Assembly: GCF_004296405.1 (NCBI RefSeq)
Contig: NZ_PSRR01000020.1
Span: forward strand, 1-49,601
Reading direction: 5' to 3'
From: Bradyrhizobium sp. Leo170
GTDB taxonomy: Bacteria; Pseudomonadota; Alphaproteobacteria; Rhizobiales; Xanthobacteraceae
DNA length: 49,601 bases
Shown here: one piece after another, positions 18,333-26,158 of the stretch
How positions within the stretch are numbered: position 1 is the stretch's first letter
Layout: every line of letters starts with the position of its first letter
The notes under the pieces: model-generated
Databases searched by the model: none
Told to the model about the DNA's origin: nothing
What the model saw: the letters and a program-made list of their open reading frames with translations, nothing else
Translations under genes and position numbers: made by a program

Positions 18333-19181
18333 CTACCGCGCGCGCTTTGATTTCGATCCCCACATGCAGAGACTTGTCGGTTCGAATCCGAACTGGCGCG
18401 GCCGATGCGTTTCCTCGTTCTCGATCTCGTCCACCCCAACCGAATATTCGAACACCATGCCGTCGGGGCCCTGGAAGTAAAGGAAGCGCGCGCCGGACGT
18501 CGGGTGACGGCCAGGGCCGAAGACGATCGGCACCCGTTGCTCGGACAAGTGATAAAAGGATCGCAGCACGTCGTCGTTGCTCTGCACCTGATGATTGATG
18601 TGCTGGATCCCGGGACCTCTGGCCGGCGCAAGCGCGATGGTGTGGTGGATCGCGTTCACGCGCATCAGCGCAATATCCCCGATGCGATCGCTGACGCGCG
18701 CGTTGCAGACCTCCGTCCAGAACTTCTCGTCGCGGACTGGATTGGTCGAATTCAAGCCGACATGACTGAAGCCGGTGATGCCGGCGTCCCGTGCAGCAAA
18801 ATAGCGGCGGCCATGCTGCTCCGGACGAACGACAAGCTCGATCTGATTGCCGCTCGGATCCTTGAATCCGATGAAGGCGCGAACCTTGCGTGCCGAGCAT
18901 TCGGCGGCTGCGCCGACATGCACCGGATGACCAAGCGAGTCCAGGGTGGTGGCGGCCTCGTTCAACTCGCTCTCGTTCTCGACCTCGAATCCGATGGTCT
19001 GATCGGCCGGGTCGCCTTCGAAGTAGCACAGCGTATGCGCACGTTCGTCCGAACGCAGATAGAGTGAGTTCTGCGATCGCTCGCTGACCTGAAGACCAAG
19101 GCATCTGGTCGCAAATGATTCGGCTTCCTCGAGGCTCGAGGCCCCCAGCCGCGCATAGGTGACATCCTTGAGCTGGATCAT
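18333..19181 (-). CDS. Type I extradiol (VOC) ring-cleavage dioxygenase
   Basis: A 282-residue two-domain VOC protein of the 2,3-dihydroxybiphenyl/catechol dioxygenase type. The catalytic C-terminal half holds the full iron triad: His140 (GFSHVGLN), His194 (GIQHINHQV) and Glu245 (MVFEYSVGV). His179-His180 (NAIHHTIAL) fit the acid-base His of the family, and RPRQFGFEP follows near the end. It would open a catechol-type ring beside the hydroxyls with O2 and Fe(II). It is the last gene of the leftward dioxygenase operon, 22 bases after its paralogue. The substrate is probably a 2,3-dihydroxy aromatic acid. The start MIQLKDVTYARLG is fixed by alignment with the neighbour; a longer frame runs through that gene. 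Confidence 0.9.
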   Translation of the reverse strand: MIQLKDVTYARLGASSLEEAESFATRCLGLQVSERSQNSLYLRSDERAHTLCYFEGDPADQTIGFEVENESELNEAATTLDSLGHPVHVGAAAECSARKVRAFIGFKDPSGNQIELVVRPEQHGRRYFAARDAGITGFSHVGLNSTNPVRDEKFWTEVCNARVSDRIGDIALMRVNAIHHTIALAPARGPGIQHINHQVQSNDDVLRSFYHLSEQRVPIVFGPGRHPTSGARFLYFQGPDGMVFEYSVGVDEIENEETHRPRQFGFEPTSLCMWGSKSKRAR

Positions 19182-19203
19182 GGTTGCGCTCCTTTTGCAG
19201 AGA

Positions 19204-20085
19204 TCAGGTGATGGCTTGCCGCAGCTCCGGAATCTCGGAGCATTCGCTTCCCCATTCGCATAGTGAGAAAGCTGCTGGCGCAAACTGCCTCGCACGGTGC
19301 CGGGCATCGATGTCGGCCAGCCCATGCCCGTACGAGAAGACGTGTCCTTCCGGTCCGGCAAATCGCAGAAAGATCTGACCGGACGCGGCCTCACGGCCAG
19401 GGCCGTGAAGGATCTTGATCTGTCGCTCCTGCGCGAAGTAGTGATTCTGCATGATCGAATCGAGACTTTCGACTCCGTAGCAGACGTCGAGCAGTCCGGC
19501 CCGATCGGAAGGGTAGAGCGCAATCCGGTGATGCTTCCGGTCGATGCTGAGATAGGCAATATCGCCGACCCAATCGCTGACCGTGGCTCCCAGGATCGTG
19601 GTCCACAGCTTCAGGTCATCCTCGATCGCGCGGGTGCGAAGGCCCACGCATTGCAAGCCGGTGACACCCGCATCGCGGCTCGGAAAGTAACGCCGGCCGC
19701 TTACCGCCGGGCGCGATACAAGGTCGATCTCATTGCCGCTCGCGTCGTGCACGATCAGGGCGCGCCGGACAAAACGCCGGCTGCATTCCTCCGCCGATGC
19801 CTCGCGGACTTCAAATCCGTCTCGCTGCAGGGCATCGGCCGCTCGATCGAGGTCATCGGCCGAGGCAATCTCCACGCCGATGCTCGACCTGTCAGCGTCT
19901 TCCACGAGGCAAAGCGTGTGGAAGCGCTCGTCCGACCGGAACAGAAATTGCTCCTTGTCATCAGTAATGCGCTGAAGCCCCAGGACGTCGGTCACGAAGG
20001 CAGCGGCGGCTGCGCCGTGCTGTACCGCAAGCCTCACATAGCAGAGCTGGATCAACGGGATAGGGGCGAGCTGCTTGGCGTCCAT
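19204..20085 (-). CDS. VOC extradiol-dioxygenase paralogue lacking the metal triad
   Basis: A 293-residue protein clearly homologous along its whole length to the neighbouring dioxygenase (shared SDERxHTLC, GRRYF..RDAG.TG, GDIA, HGPGR, RQF segments). All three iron ligands are changed: the counterpart of His140 is Cys146, of His194 is Asp200 and of Glu245 is Ser251. The HH pair (185-186) is kept. Ring cleavage by the normal Fe(II) route is therefore not expected. It could be a partner subunit, a substrate-binding or sensor protein, or an enzyme of different chemistry. The frame is intact and the operon position conserved, so it is not a decayed gene. It starts 2 bases after the TetR stop (MDAKQLAPIP); the longer frame is unlikely. 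Confidence 0.85.
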   Translation of the reverse strand: MDAKQLAPIPLIQLCYVRLAVQHGAAAAAFVTDVLGLQRITDDKEQFLFRSDERFHTLCLVEDADRSSIGVEIASADDLDRAADALQRDGFEVREASAEECSRRFVRRALIVHDASGNEIDLVSRPAVSGRRYFPSRDAGVTGLQCVGLRTRAIEDDLKLWTTILGATVSDWVGDIAYLSIDRKHHRIALYPSDRAGLLDVCYGVESLDSIMQNHYFAQERQIKILHGPGREAASGQIFLRFAGPEGHVFSYGHGLADIDARHRARQFAPAAFSLCEWGSECSEIPELRQAIT

Positions 20086-20087
20086 TT

Positions 20088-20837
20088 TCAACCACGGTTC
20101 TTCTGGTCGTTCGCCATCGCCGTCTGGAGATGTTGGCGGACGATGTCGCGCCACACTTTCAGAAGGCGACTGAACTGCTCAGGGTCTTTTTCGATCAAAG
20201 TTCGAACGGAATAGCCGCGGACCACGCTCAGCGTGAGCGACAGGATATCGCTGGCGAGCTGCTTGGGAACGCCCGACGACATCAGCGCTTCGAGCCAGGC
20301 GGCCTCGACCGAAAACCGGCTGGTGCGGGAGTTCCTGTACGTCTCCCGCTTGAGAATGCGCGAGTCGCTGTCCGCGCTCATTGCGATCGCGAGCTCGATG
20401 AAGAAATAGTCGCCGAAATAGAAATCCTGCGCGTCCTTGATGATCCCTTCGATCGGATCGTTTCCGCTGTTCTGGGCGAGGTGAGCCCGGCGGGCGCTCT
20501 CCACCAGCGAGACTTCGTTGACGTGCCTGATGACGGCGACAAGAAGATCGTGCTTGCTCTTGAAATGGTGCAGCAGGGCGCCGCGGGAGACGCCCGCGAG
20601 TTCGGCCACCTCAACCGTACGCAGGCCGCGCAACCCGTTGGCGCGGACAAGCTTCACCGCCGCCTCGATCAATTGGGTCTGCGTCGCTTCGCTGCGCTCC
20701 GCCTGGGTTCGTTTGGGGGCGTATTTCGGTTCGCTGGAGCTGTTTCGGCGCGATTGCAGCCGTTGCCGCGTCGCCGTGCGGGGCAGGGACGCCTGGCCTC
20801 CGCGCGCTTCTGGCTTCGTCTTGTCAGCATTCGACAT
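20088..20837 (-). CDS. TetR-family transcriptional regulator
   Basis: A 249-residue regulator. After a basic, disordered 45-residue start comes the TetR helix-turn-helix (TQTQLIEAAVKLVRANGLRGLRTVEVAELAGVSRGALLHHFKSKHDLLVAVI), then a helical ligand domain (FYFGDYFFIELAIAMSADSD). It lies inside the leftward operon: its start overlaps the end of the ferredoxin gene by 14 bases, and its stop is 2 bases from the next start. It therefore is made together with the enzymes it probably represses and would be released by a pathway compound. An imperfect palindrome in the promoter at 25 kb is a candidate target. Confidence 0.88.
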   Translation of the reverse strand: MSNADKTKPEARGGQASLPRTATRQRLQSRRNSSSEPKYAPKRTQAERSEATQTQLIEAAVKLVRANGLRGLRTVEVAELAGVSRGALLHHFKSKHDLLVAVIRHVNEVSLVESARRAHLAQNSGNDPIEGIIKDAQDFYFGDYFFIELAIAMSADSDSRILKRETYRNSRTSRFSVEAAWLEALMSSGVPKQLASDILSLTLSVVRGYSVRTLIEKDPEQFSRLLKVWRDIVRQHLQTAMANDQKNRG

Positions 20838-21150
20838 AAACGTCCTCTTCGCTCAGTTTGACCCGGAAGGTCTTCAGCGCGACCGTGCAGGGCATGCCGG
20901 TCGGCTGCCCATTAGTGACGTCGAACGTGCCGAAGTGCCACGGGCACTCGACGATTTTCCCCGTCAGAATGCCCTCTTCCGACAGCGACGCCTCGCCATG
21001 GGTACACAGATCGGCCGTGGCATAGATTGCTCCATCCACATTGTACACGGCGATATTGGTGCCATCCGGCAGCGTCGCCTGGCGGACCTCTCCCGGCGGG
21101 AACTCGTCGAGCCTTCCGATCAACACATCCTTGGTCATCGTCGTACTCAT
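20824..21150 (-). CDS. Rieske [2Fe-2S] ferredoxin of a ring-hydroxylating dioxygenase
   Basis: A 108-residue soluble Rieske ferredoxin. The cluster ligands are C49-x-H51 (CTHGEASL) and C69-x2-H72 (CPWHFGTFD), with the 17-residue spacing usual for dioxygenase ferredoxins. It would carry electrons from the FAD reductase to the oxygenase alpha subunit, both in this operon. The ATG at 21150 overlaps the stop of the dehydrogenase gene (ATGA), which fixes the start; its 3' end overlaps the TetR gene. Confidence 0.92.
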   Translation of the reverse strand: MSTTMTKDVLIGRLDEFPPGEVRQATLPDGTNIAVYNVDGAIYATADLCTHGEASLSEEGILTGKIVECPWHFGTFDVTNGQPTGMPCTVALKTFRVKLSEEDVYVEC

Positions 21151-21908
21151 AGCATCGTGCTTCCGCCGTTCACGCTGATGACCTGGCCTGTGACGAACGA
21201 AGCTTCCCTGGAGGCCAGATAGCAGACCATGGACGCGATCTCGTCCATCTCGCCGGGGCGTCCCATCGGCACGACGTCGATGAATTTCCGGATTGACTGC
21301 GGCGCCTTGGCGGCCGCGCGTTGCACCTGGGGCGTATTCACGATGCAGGGTGCAACGACATTGACGGTGATCTCGTCGGTCGCGAATTCGCGCGCCAGCC
21401 CGGTGGCGATGGCGTGAACGCCGCCTTTTGCCGCGTTGTAGGCAGCGTGGTCGTAAAGCCCGTTGCGGACGGAGTCGGCGCCGATATTGACGATCCGGCC
21501 GTAGCGCTTCGCCTTCATCACCGGCACGGCGTGCCACGTGCACCACAGCATTGTCCAAAGATTGCGATCGATGGTCGTCCGCAGCGTCTCCGGAGTATGC
21601 TCCAGGAACGGCTTGATGATGCCGCCGCCGGCATTGTTCACGAGGACGTCGATGGTGCCGAACGCCTTCACGGCATCGCCGATCAATCGGCCGGCGACAT
21701 CTTCCTGCGAGAGATCGCCGCCTTGGGTCAACGGCTTCTCGCGACAAAGCGAGGAGAGACCGTCGGCAGTGGTGGTCAACCCCTTGTCGTCCAGGTCCGA
21801 AAGGACCAGCCTGGCACCCTCTCTGGCAAAATGCTGTGCGATCACGGCGCCGATGCCGCTGGCGGCGCCGGTGATCACGACAACCTGTTCGGCAAATCGT
21901 TTTTCCAT
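21147..21908 (-). CDS. SDR-family cis-dihydrodiol dehydrogenase
   Basis: A 253-residue short-chain dehydrogenase with the NAD loop VVVITGAASGIGA, VNNAGGG, YNAAKGG catalytic Tyr/Lys, and the standard ending GQVISVNGGSTML. Because it sits between the oxygenase beta subunit and the ferredoxin, it most likely oxidises the cis-dihydrodiol to the catechol-type product, as CmtB, BenD and BphB do. Whether decarboxylation accompanies the step cannot be told from the sequence; the later decarboxylase-like gene suggests it does not. It is separated from the beta-subunit gene by 12 bases. Confidence 0.85.
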   Translation of the reverse strand: MEKRFAEQVVVITGAASGIGAVIAQHFAREGARLVLSDLDDKGLTTTADGLSSLCREKPLTQGGDLSQEDVAGRLIGDAVKAFGTIDVLVNNAGGGIIKPFLEHTPETLRTTIDRNLWTMLWCTWHAVPVMKAKRYGRIVNIGADSVRNGLYDHAAYNAAKGGVHAIATGLAREFATDEITVNVVAPCIVNTPQVQRAAAKAPQSIRKFIDVVPMGRPGEMDEIASMVCYLASREASFVTGQVISVNGGSTML

Positions 21909-21920
21909 CGGAGCTGTCTC

Positions 21921-22406
21921 TCAGAGCACAATGGAAATCCGGCCATGGGGGCGCAGACCTTCACCCCCAAGCAGGCAACGTTTCTCGCCGATCCTTATCC
22001 TGTTGTCATCGACCTTCAGGCGGTAGTTGCTGGTGCCGAAGTAGAGATCGGTCGTACCGTCCTTGGTGCGGAAAGTCTGGAACACCGCGCTGACGTCCAC
22101 GGTGTGTTCATTGCGCCCGCGGATACGCACGTTGCCGACGATGCGGCTGGTCTTGGAGTGCGGGAATTCGGCGTGCGCGGTCCGTTTCATCAGGCGCTTC
22201 ACTCTCTCACCCAACCGGAACCGGTCGTCCGCGATATAGAAAAGGTTGTTGTCCGCCGAGGCGTCGGGCGGAAGATCGGTGCAGGGGACCTCGTAGGTCG
22301 CATCATCCGTGAACAGCTCCAGCCATTCCGGCAGTCGCCATTGATCGAGCAGGTCTGCTTCGTGGAACAGGAAGTCTTCCACGTCGGATCGTTCGATTGC
22401 GCGCAT
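21921..22406 (-). CDS. Aromatic-ring-hydroxylating dioxygenase beta subunit
   Basis: A 161-residue protein of the ring-hydroxylating beta family (SnoaL/NTF2-like fold): VEDFLFHEADLLDQWRLPEWLELFTDDATYEVP near the start, RLMKRTAHAEFPHSKTSRIVGNVRI in the middle, and the ending DNRIRIGEKRCLLGGEGL. The beta subunit has a structural role in the alpha3beta3 hexamer and can influence substrate choice. It is the third gene of the leftward operon, 12 bases after the alpha gene. The family is that of p-cumate and benzoate-type oxygenases; I cannot say which is closer. Confidence 0.9.
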   Translation of the reverse strand: MRAIERSDVEDFLFHEADLLDQWRLPEWLELFTDDATYEVPCTDLPPDASADNNLFYIADDRFRLGERVKRLMKRTAHAEFPHSKTSRIVGNVRIRGRNEHTVDVSAVFQTFRTKDGTTDLYFGTSNYRLKVDDNRIRIGEKRCLLGGEGLRPHGRISIVL

Positions 22407-22418
22407 GACGATCTCCTT

Positions 22419-23714
22419 TTAGGCCGCGACGTTCTTGATGCTGGAGACCGGAGCGGGGAACATCATGGCGTTCCACCGGGTCCAGAACGCGCGCATCTGA
22501 AGCTCATCGTTGTAGGCGGGACGCTCCTTGCCCATTCCCTTGGATATGTCGTTCCATTGCGCTTCTTTGGCGTTATTGAAGCCGCGCTGGCAATGTTCGA
22601 GCGCCTCGGCGTCGTCGGGCGTCGCGAAGCCGCCGGGCCCGAGAAATTCGAGAAAGTTGTTCAGGCGATATTTGCGAGCCCATGAGGTCTCGTCGTTCGG
22701 ACCCAAAGCCCAGGCGCTGATGACCATGTAGTCGGCGGCCATCGGGAAGTAGGTGCGGACGGTCAGCGCCATGATGTCGTTGACGACGAGATTCGGGAAG
22801 ATGAAGAGATTCCGGTTCTTGCAGGCAATGCGGTCGGCGCGTTCCTTGCCGAAGCGCTGGACCAGATTGTCGTAGAGGCGAGTGATTTCCTGCTTTCCGC
22901 TATCGCCCCACGCTGGAATCCACTGCGCGACCGGCCGGCCCCATGGCGCGCCGTATTCGAGAACGGCGTGACCGTTGTCGAGGTCGTAGCCATATCCGCC
23001 GCCGCCCATGCCGGTGGCGAGTCCATCCGTCGTATTCATCAGATAGTCGAAGTAACTCGCATGCGTGGTGGTCGCATGATAGCCATCGATGCTGTTCTCG
23101 GTGAGAAGCTTCCAGTTGGCCCGGATCGAGTATTCCTGGGTGCCGGCAATGATCGAGAGGCCCGCGTCGGTCTGATCGCAGATGAGATCGAGATATTCCT
23201 TCGCGCCGGCGAGGTAATCGACGAGGAGGACGATGTTCCTGTCGAAGGAGATGAAGCAGAAGTCACGGTAGGTCTCGAAGCGCGGAACCGCCTGCATGTT
23301 GGAGGATTCGCGATTCTTGAATCCTTCCGCATAGGCTTCCTCGCCGGGCTGGCTGCGCAGCTTGCCGTCGGCTCCGAACACCCATCCGTGGTAGAAGCAC
23401 TGAAACGATTTCGCATTGCCTTTCCGCTCGCGGCAGACCTGCGCGCCGCGGTGAGGGCAGGTGTTGAGGAGCGCGCGAAGCGTTCCCTTGCTGTCGCGCG
23501 TGAACAGGATGCTGCGGCCGGCGACGGTCCGGCTCACGAAGTCGCCGGGCTTGGGAAGCTCGGATGCATGGCCGAGGTAGAGCCACGAGCGCTCGAACAC
23601 GAGCTCCTTCTCCGCCTTGAAGATCTCGGGATCGGTGAAGTTGCGGCGAGCAACCTTGAAGATCTGCTGGGCGGGATCAACCAGAATCGCCGGTTGACGG
23701 TTGTCGGTCTGCAT
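22419..23714 (-). CDS. Aromatic-ring-hydroxylating dioxygenase alpha subunit
   Basis: About 431 residues. The N-terminal Rieske domain has C86-P-H88 and C106-x2-H109. The catalytic domain carries the mononuclear iron ligands His213 and His218 in NSIDGYHATTTH, with the bridging Asp210, and a likely acidic ligand in the later TPDDAEALEH. It would add O2 across the ring of an aromatic acid to form a cis-dihydrodiol. The start at 23714 has a strong GGAGGA site just before it; an alternative ATG at 23741 overlaps the stop of the reductase gene and would add nine residues. The gene order with reductase, ferredoxin and beta subunit gives a complete three-component system resembling p-cumate 2,3-dioxygenase. 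Confidence 0.92.
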   Translation of the reverse strand: MQTDNRQPAILVDPAQQIFKVARRNFTDPEIFKAEKELVFERSWLYLGHASELPKPGDFVSRTVAGRSILFTRDSKGTLRALLNTCPHRGAQVCRERKGNAKSFQCFYHGWVFGADGKLRSQPGEEAYAEGFKNRESSNMQAVPRFETYRDFCFISFDRNIVLLVDYLAGAKEYLDLICDQTDAGLSIIAGTQEYSIRANWKLLTENSIDGYHATTTHASYFDYLMNTTDGLATGMGGGGYGYDLDNGHAVLEYGAPWGRPVAQWIPAWGDSGKQEITRLYDNLVQRFGKERADRIACKNRNLFIFPNLVVNDIMALTVRTYFPMAADYMVISAWALGPNDETSWARKYRLNNFLEFLGPGGFATPDDAEALEHCQRGFNNAKEAQWNDISKGMGKERPAYNDELQMRAFWTRWNAMMFPAPVSSIKNVAA

Positions 23715-23737
23715 GTCGTTTCCTCCGTCTGCGCTCT

Positions 23738-24958
23738 TCATGAAGCGAGAGCTTGTTTCAAGTCGAAAGCGGGATTGGCGATATCAGATGGATTGATCCG
23801 CTTCCGGGAAGCGGCAAGCCTTCGCAACAGCGCCATGTCTTTTGGCGAACTCACCGTGACGCCACCGACCACTTCGCCGTCGCGGAGGCTGATGGTGGTG
23901 AAGCGTCCGCGCTCGACGTCGCCGCGCACGATCTCGTCGGCGCCGCCGGGATGGCCGATCACCTGGATGTTCGCCTCGAACTGATCCGACCAGAACCAGG
24001 GCGGCGCCTCGTAGCCGACATCCTGGCCGGCCATGTTCCTGGCCGTCGCGATCGCCTGGTTTTGCGCATTGGCCCAGTTCTCCACGCGCATCCAGCGCCC
24101 GTGCCAGTCGCTCCATTGCTCGGCGACATCGCCGGCCGCGTAGACGCCGTCGATCTCGGTCATGCCGGAGGAACCGACACGAATGCCTTGATCGACCGCG
24201 AGTCCCGCTTGGCGGGCGAGGTCTGCCGCTGGCTCAACGCCGACGCCGACGACGATGAGATCGGCCGGAACAATCCTTCCGTCGGACAACTGGATTCCTT
24301 TGGCCGTGGCGCCCACGATGGTCGCGTTGCAGCAGATGGCAACGCCGCGATCGCTGTGCAGCCGCCTCAGATATCCGCTCAGTGCTGGCGAGCCGACCTG
24401 TGGTAACAGCCGATCGGCCTTCTCCAGCACAGTGACCTCGCAGCCGCGGGCGATGGCTGCAGAGGCGACCTCGAGGCCGATCACGCCGCCGCCCACGAGC
24501 ACCACCTTGGTGCCCTGCGTGAGATTGCGCCTGAGTTCGCGCGCATCGTCGATGCAGCGCAGGTAGCAGACGCGCAATCCGCAATTCTCGAGATCGCGCA
24601 ATCGACGCGGCCGCGTGCCGGTCGCTAGCAGCAGACGATCGAATGAAATCTCGCGGCCGTCCGACAGCCCGATCGCTCGACGGTTCACATCAATTGCAAT
24701 GGTCGGCGAGGAGGTGCTCAGCTCGATGTCGATCGCCGCCCAATCCTGCGAATTCCGGATGAAGCGCGGTTCTTCGTCCGCGTTGATCAGCATGGCCTTC
24801 GAAAGCTGCGGCCGTTCGTAGGGCGGATGTTGTTCTTCGCCCAATAAGGTGATCGGCCCGCGATGCCCGGCGGCCCGCAACGCCTCGGCTGCGCGCGCCC
24901 CGGCCTGGCCTGCGCCCACGATGACGATGCGTGTCCGGGATAGATCCAATGCCTTCAC
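23738..24958 (-). CDS. FAD-dependent ferredoxin reductase of the dioxygenase system
   Basis: A 406-residue reductase of the BphA4/CmtAa type. The FAD loop RIVIVGAGQAGARAAEALR opens the protein, the NADH loop KVVLVGGGVIGLEVASAA lies near residue 145, and the second FAD motif GVYAAGDVAE near 270. A C-terminal reductase domain follows (PPWFWSDQFEANIQVIG). It passes electrons from NADH to the Rieske ferredoxin. The GTG at 24958 with an upstream AAGGGGA is chosen, since the longer frame extends past the promoter region into the divergent gene. It is the first gene of the leftward operon; its stop overlaps an ATG of the alpha gene. Confidence 0.9.
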   Translation of the reverse strand: MKALDLSRTRIVIVGAGQAGARAAEALRAAGHRGPITLLGEEQHPPYERPQLSKAMLINADEEPRFIRNSQDWAAIDIELSTSSPTIAIDVNRRAIGLSDGREISFDRLLLATGTRPRRLRDLENCGLRVCYLRCIDDARELRRNLTQGTKVVLVGGGVIGLEVASAAIARGCEVTVLEKADRLLPQVGSPALSGYLRRLHSDRGVAICCNATIVGATAKGIQLSDGRIVPADLIVVGVGVEPAADLARQAGLAVDQGIRVGSSGMTEIDGVYAAGDVAEQWSDWHGRWMRVENWANAQNQAIATARNMAGQDVGYEAPPWFWSDQFEANIQVIGHPGGADEIVRGDVERGRFTTISLRDGEVVGGVTVSSPKDMALLRRLAASRKRINPSDIANPAFDLKQALAS

Positions 24959-25015
24959 TCCCCTTGGGCGGTTCTTTGCCGCTCGCAGCGTTCCTCTCGC
25001 GGCCGCTTGACAACC

Positions 25016-25045
25016 AGAATAAAAACAATCATTCCTGTTTGTAAA
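25016..25045 (-). promoter_or_regulatory. Promoter of the leftward dioxygenase operon
   Basis: Read on the minus strand, TTTACA (25040-25045) and TATTCT (25016-25021) form a -35/-10 pair with an 18-base spacer. The start of transcription would fall near 25010, about 50 bases before the reductase GTG. A TTGACA on the plus strand at 25007-25012 could be the -35 of the divergent operon, but its -10 is weak. Confidence 0.5.
25025..25042. promoter_or_regulatory. Candidate TetR operator between the divergent catabolic operons
   Basis: ACAATCA-TTCC-TGTTTGT is an imperfect inverted repeat (6 of 7 positions pair). It lies between the -35 and -10 of the leftward promoter. The half TGTTTGT resembles the half-sites bound by the p-cumate repressor CymR. 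A further partial half-site, ACAACCAGA, lies at 25010-25018. Confidence 0.5.
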
Positions 25046-25110
25046 GTGAATTATCCTGCGCAACTCGAAAGCGGTTCGCGGCAGCGCGGGGATCAGGGAA
25101 GGAAAGGAAG

Positions 25111-26154
25111 GTGCCATTGCCAGTGGTGGATGCCCATACGCATGTCGTGCCTGCACGGCTCCCGGCTGACGCCGCGCGCGATCGGCGGTGGCCGAGCGTG
25201 GAGCTTTCGGGCGACAAGGCCGCGGTGGTGATTGGCGGAAAGGTGTTCCGAAAGATCGACTCGCGCTCGTGGGACGTCGGGCGCAGGCTGGCGGACATGG
25301 AGGAGGATGGCACCACAATGCAGGTGCTCTCCCCGATGCCGGAGCTTCTGTCGCATTGGTTGCCGGCTCATGACGCCGAGCACCTCGCGGATACAATCAA
25401 CGAGCACATCGCCGTGATGGTCAGCGAGGCTCCGCGCCGCTTCGCCGGAATCGGCATGGCCTGCGTTCAGGACGTGCCGCGCGCGCTGGCGCAGCTAGAG
25501 CGCATCAAGGCGCTTGGTCTTTCCGGCATCGAAATCGGAAGCCATGTCGATGGCGTCGCCCTCGGCAGCGAAGTGCTCCATCCGCTCTATGAGGCCGCAG
25601 AGGCGCTCGACCTCTGCATCTTCGTTCATCCATTGCATCCGGCCGGGCTGGAGCGGATCGGGGCGGGGCCCGAATTCGCGGCGACGGCGGCATTTCCGCT
25701 GGAGACTGCGCTGGCCGCAGTGTCGCTGCTTGCGGCCGGCGTTCTCGAGAAATTTCCCAAGCTCCGCATCCTGCTCAGCCACGGCGGCGGCGCGCTGCCC
25801 TGGATACTGCCGCGGCTCGATTACGGCTGGTCGCTCGGCGGGGAGATGCAGAAACGGATGACGCGATCGCCAAGGGAAATCGCGCGCGGCTTCTTCTACG
25901 ACTCGATTCTCTACGACGCCCCCGCGCTTCAATTCATGTCGTCGGTCGTGGGATCGGACCGCATCGTGGTCGGCTCCGACTATCCCTTCACCATTCGCCA
26001 AAAGCATCCTGGCGCATTTGCCCGCGCCGCGCTCCCGGATTGCCCGGGCGTTCTCGCCGACAACGCCTTCGCTTTCCTTGGCCGTGCTTTCGATCTGGAA
26101 ATGCAGCATGCAGCAGCTAGCGATTGTCACTCCGTCGCGTCACGGCAGGCCTAG
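25111..26154 (+). CDS. ACMSD-like amidohydrolase-family decarboxylase
   Basis: A 347-residue metal-dependent amidohydrolase of the 2-amino-3-carboxymuconate semialdehyde decarboxylase type. Metal ligands line up: His9-x-His11 (DAHTH), His173 (FVHPLH), the active-site His224 (LLSHGGGALPW) and Asp290 (VVGSDYPF). It begins the rightward operon with a GTG behind GGAAAGGAAG. In a meta pathway that keeps the ring carboxylate, ring cleavage gives a 2-hydroxy-3-carboxymuconate semialdehyde-like product, close in shape to the ACMSD substrate. Decarboxylation at that point is the proposed role, replacing the unrelated CmtD enzyme of known p-cumate pathways. The reaction itself is inference. Confidence 0.85.
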   Translation: MPLPVVDAHTHVVPARLPADAARDRRWPSVELSGDKAAVVIGGKVFRKIDSRSWDVGRRLADMEEDGTTMQVLSPMPELLSHWLPAHDAEHLADTINEHIAVMVSEAPRRFAGIGMACVQDVPRALAQLERIKALGLSGIEIGSHVDGVALGSEVLHPLYEAAEALDLCIFVHPLHPAGLERIGAGPEFAATAAFPLETALAAVSLLAAGVLEKFPKLRILLSHGGGALPWILPRLDYGWSLGGEMQKRMTRSPREIARGFFYDSILYDAPALQFMSSVVGSDRIVVGSDYPFTIRQKHPGAFARAALPDCPGVLADNAFAFLGRAFDLEMQHAAASDCHSVASRQA

Positions 26155-26158
26155 CGTC

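Noticed and set aside
18361..18400. A TTCGAATCC stretch resembling a tRNA T loop or attachment repeat
   Set aside because: It lies inside the dioxygenase coding sequence and shows neither acceptor stem nor similarity to the tRNA-Leu 3' end beyond the loop.
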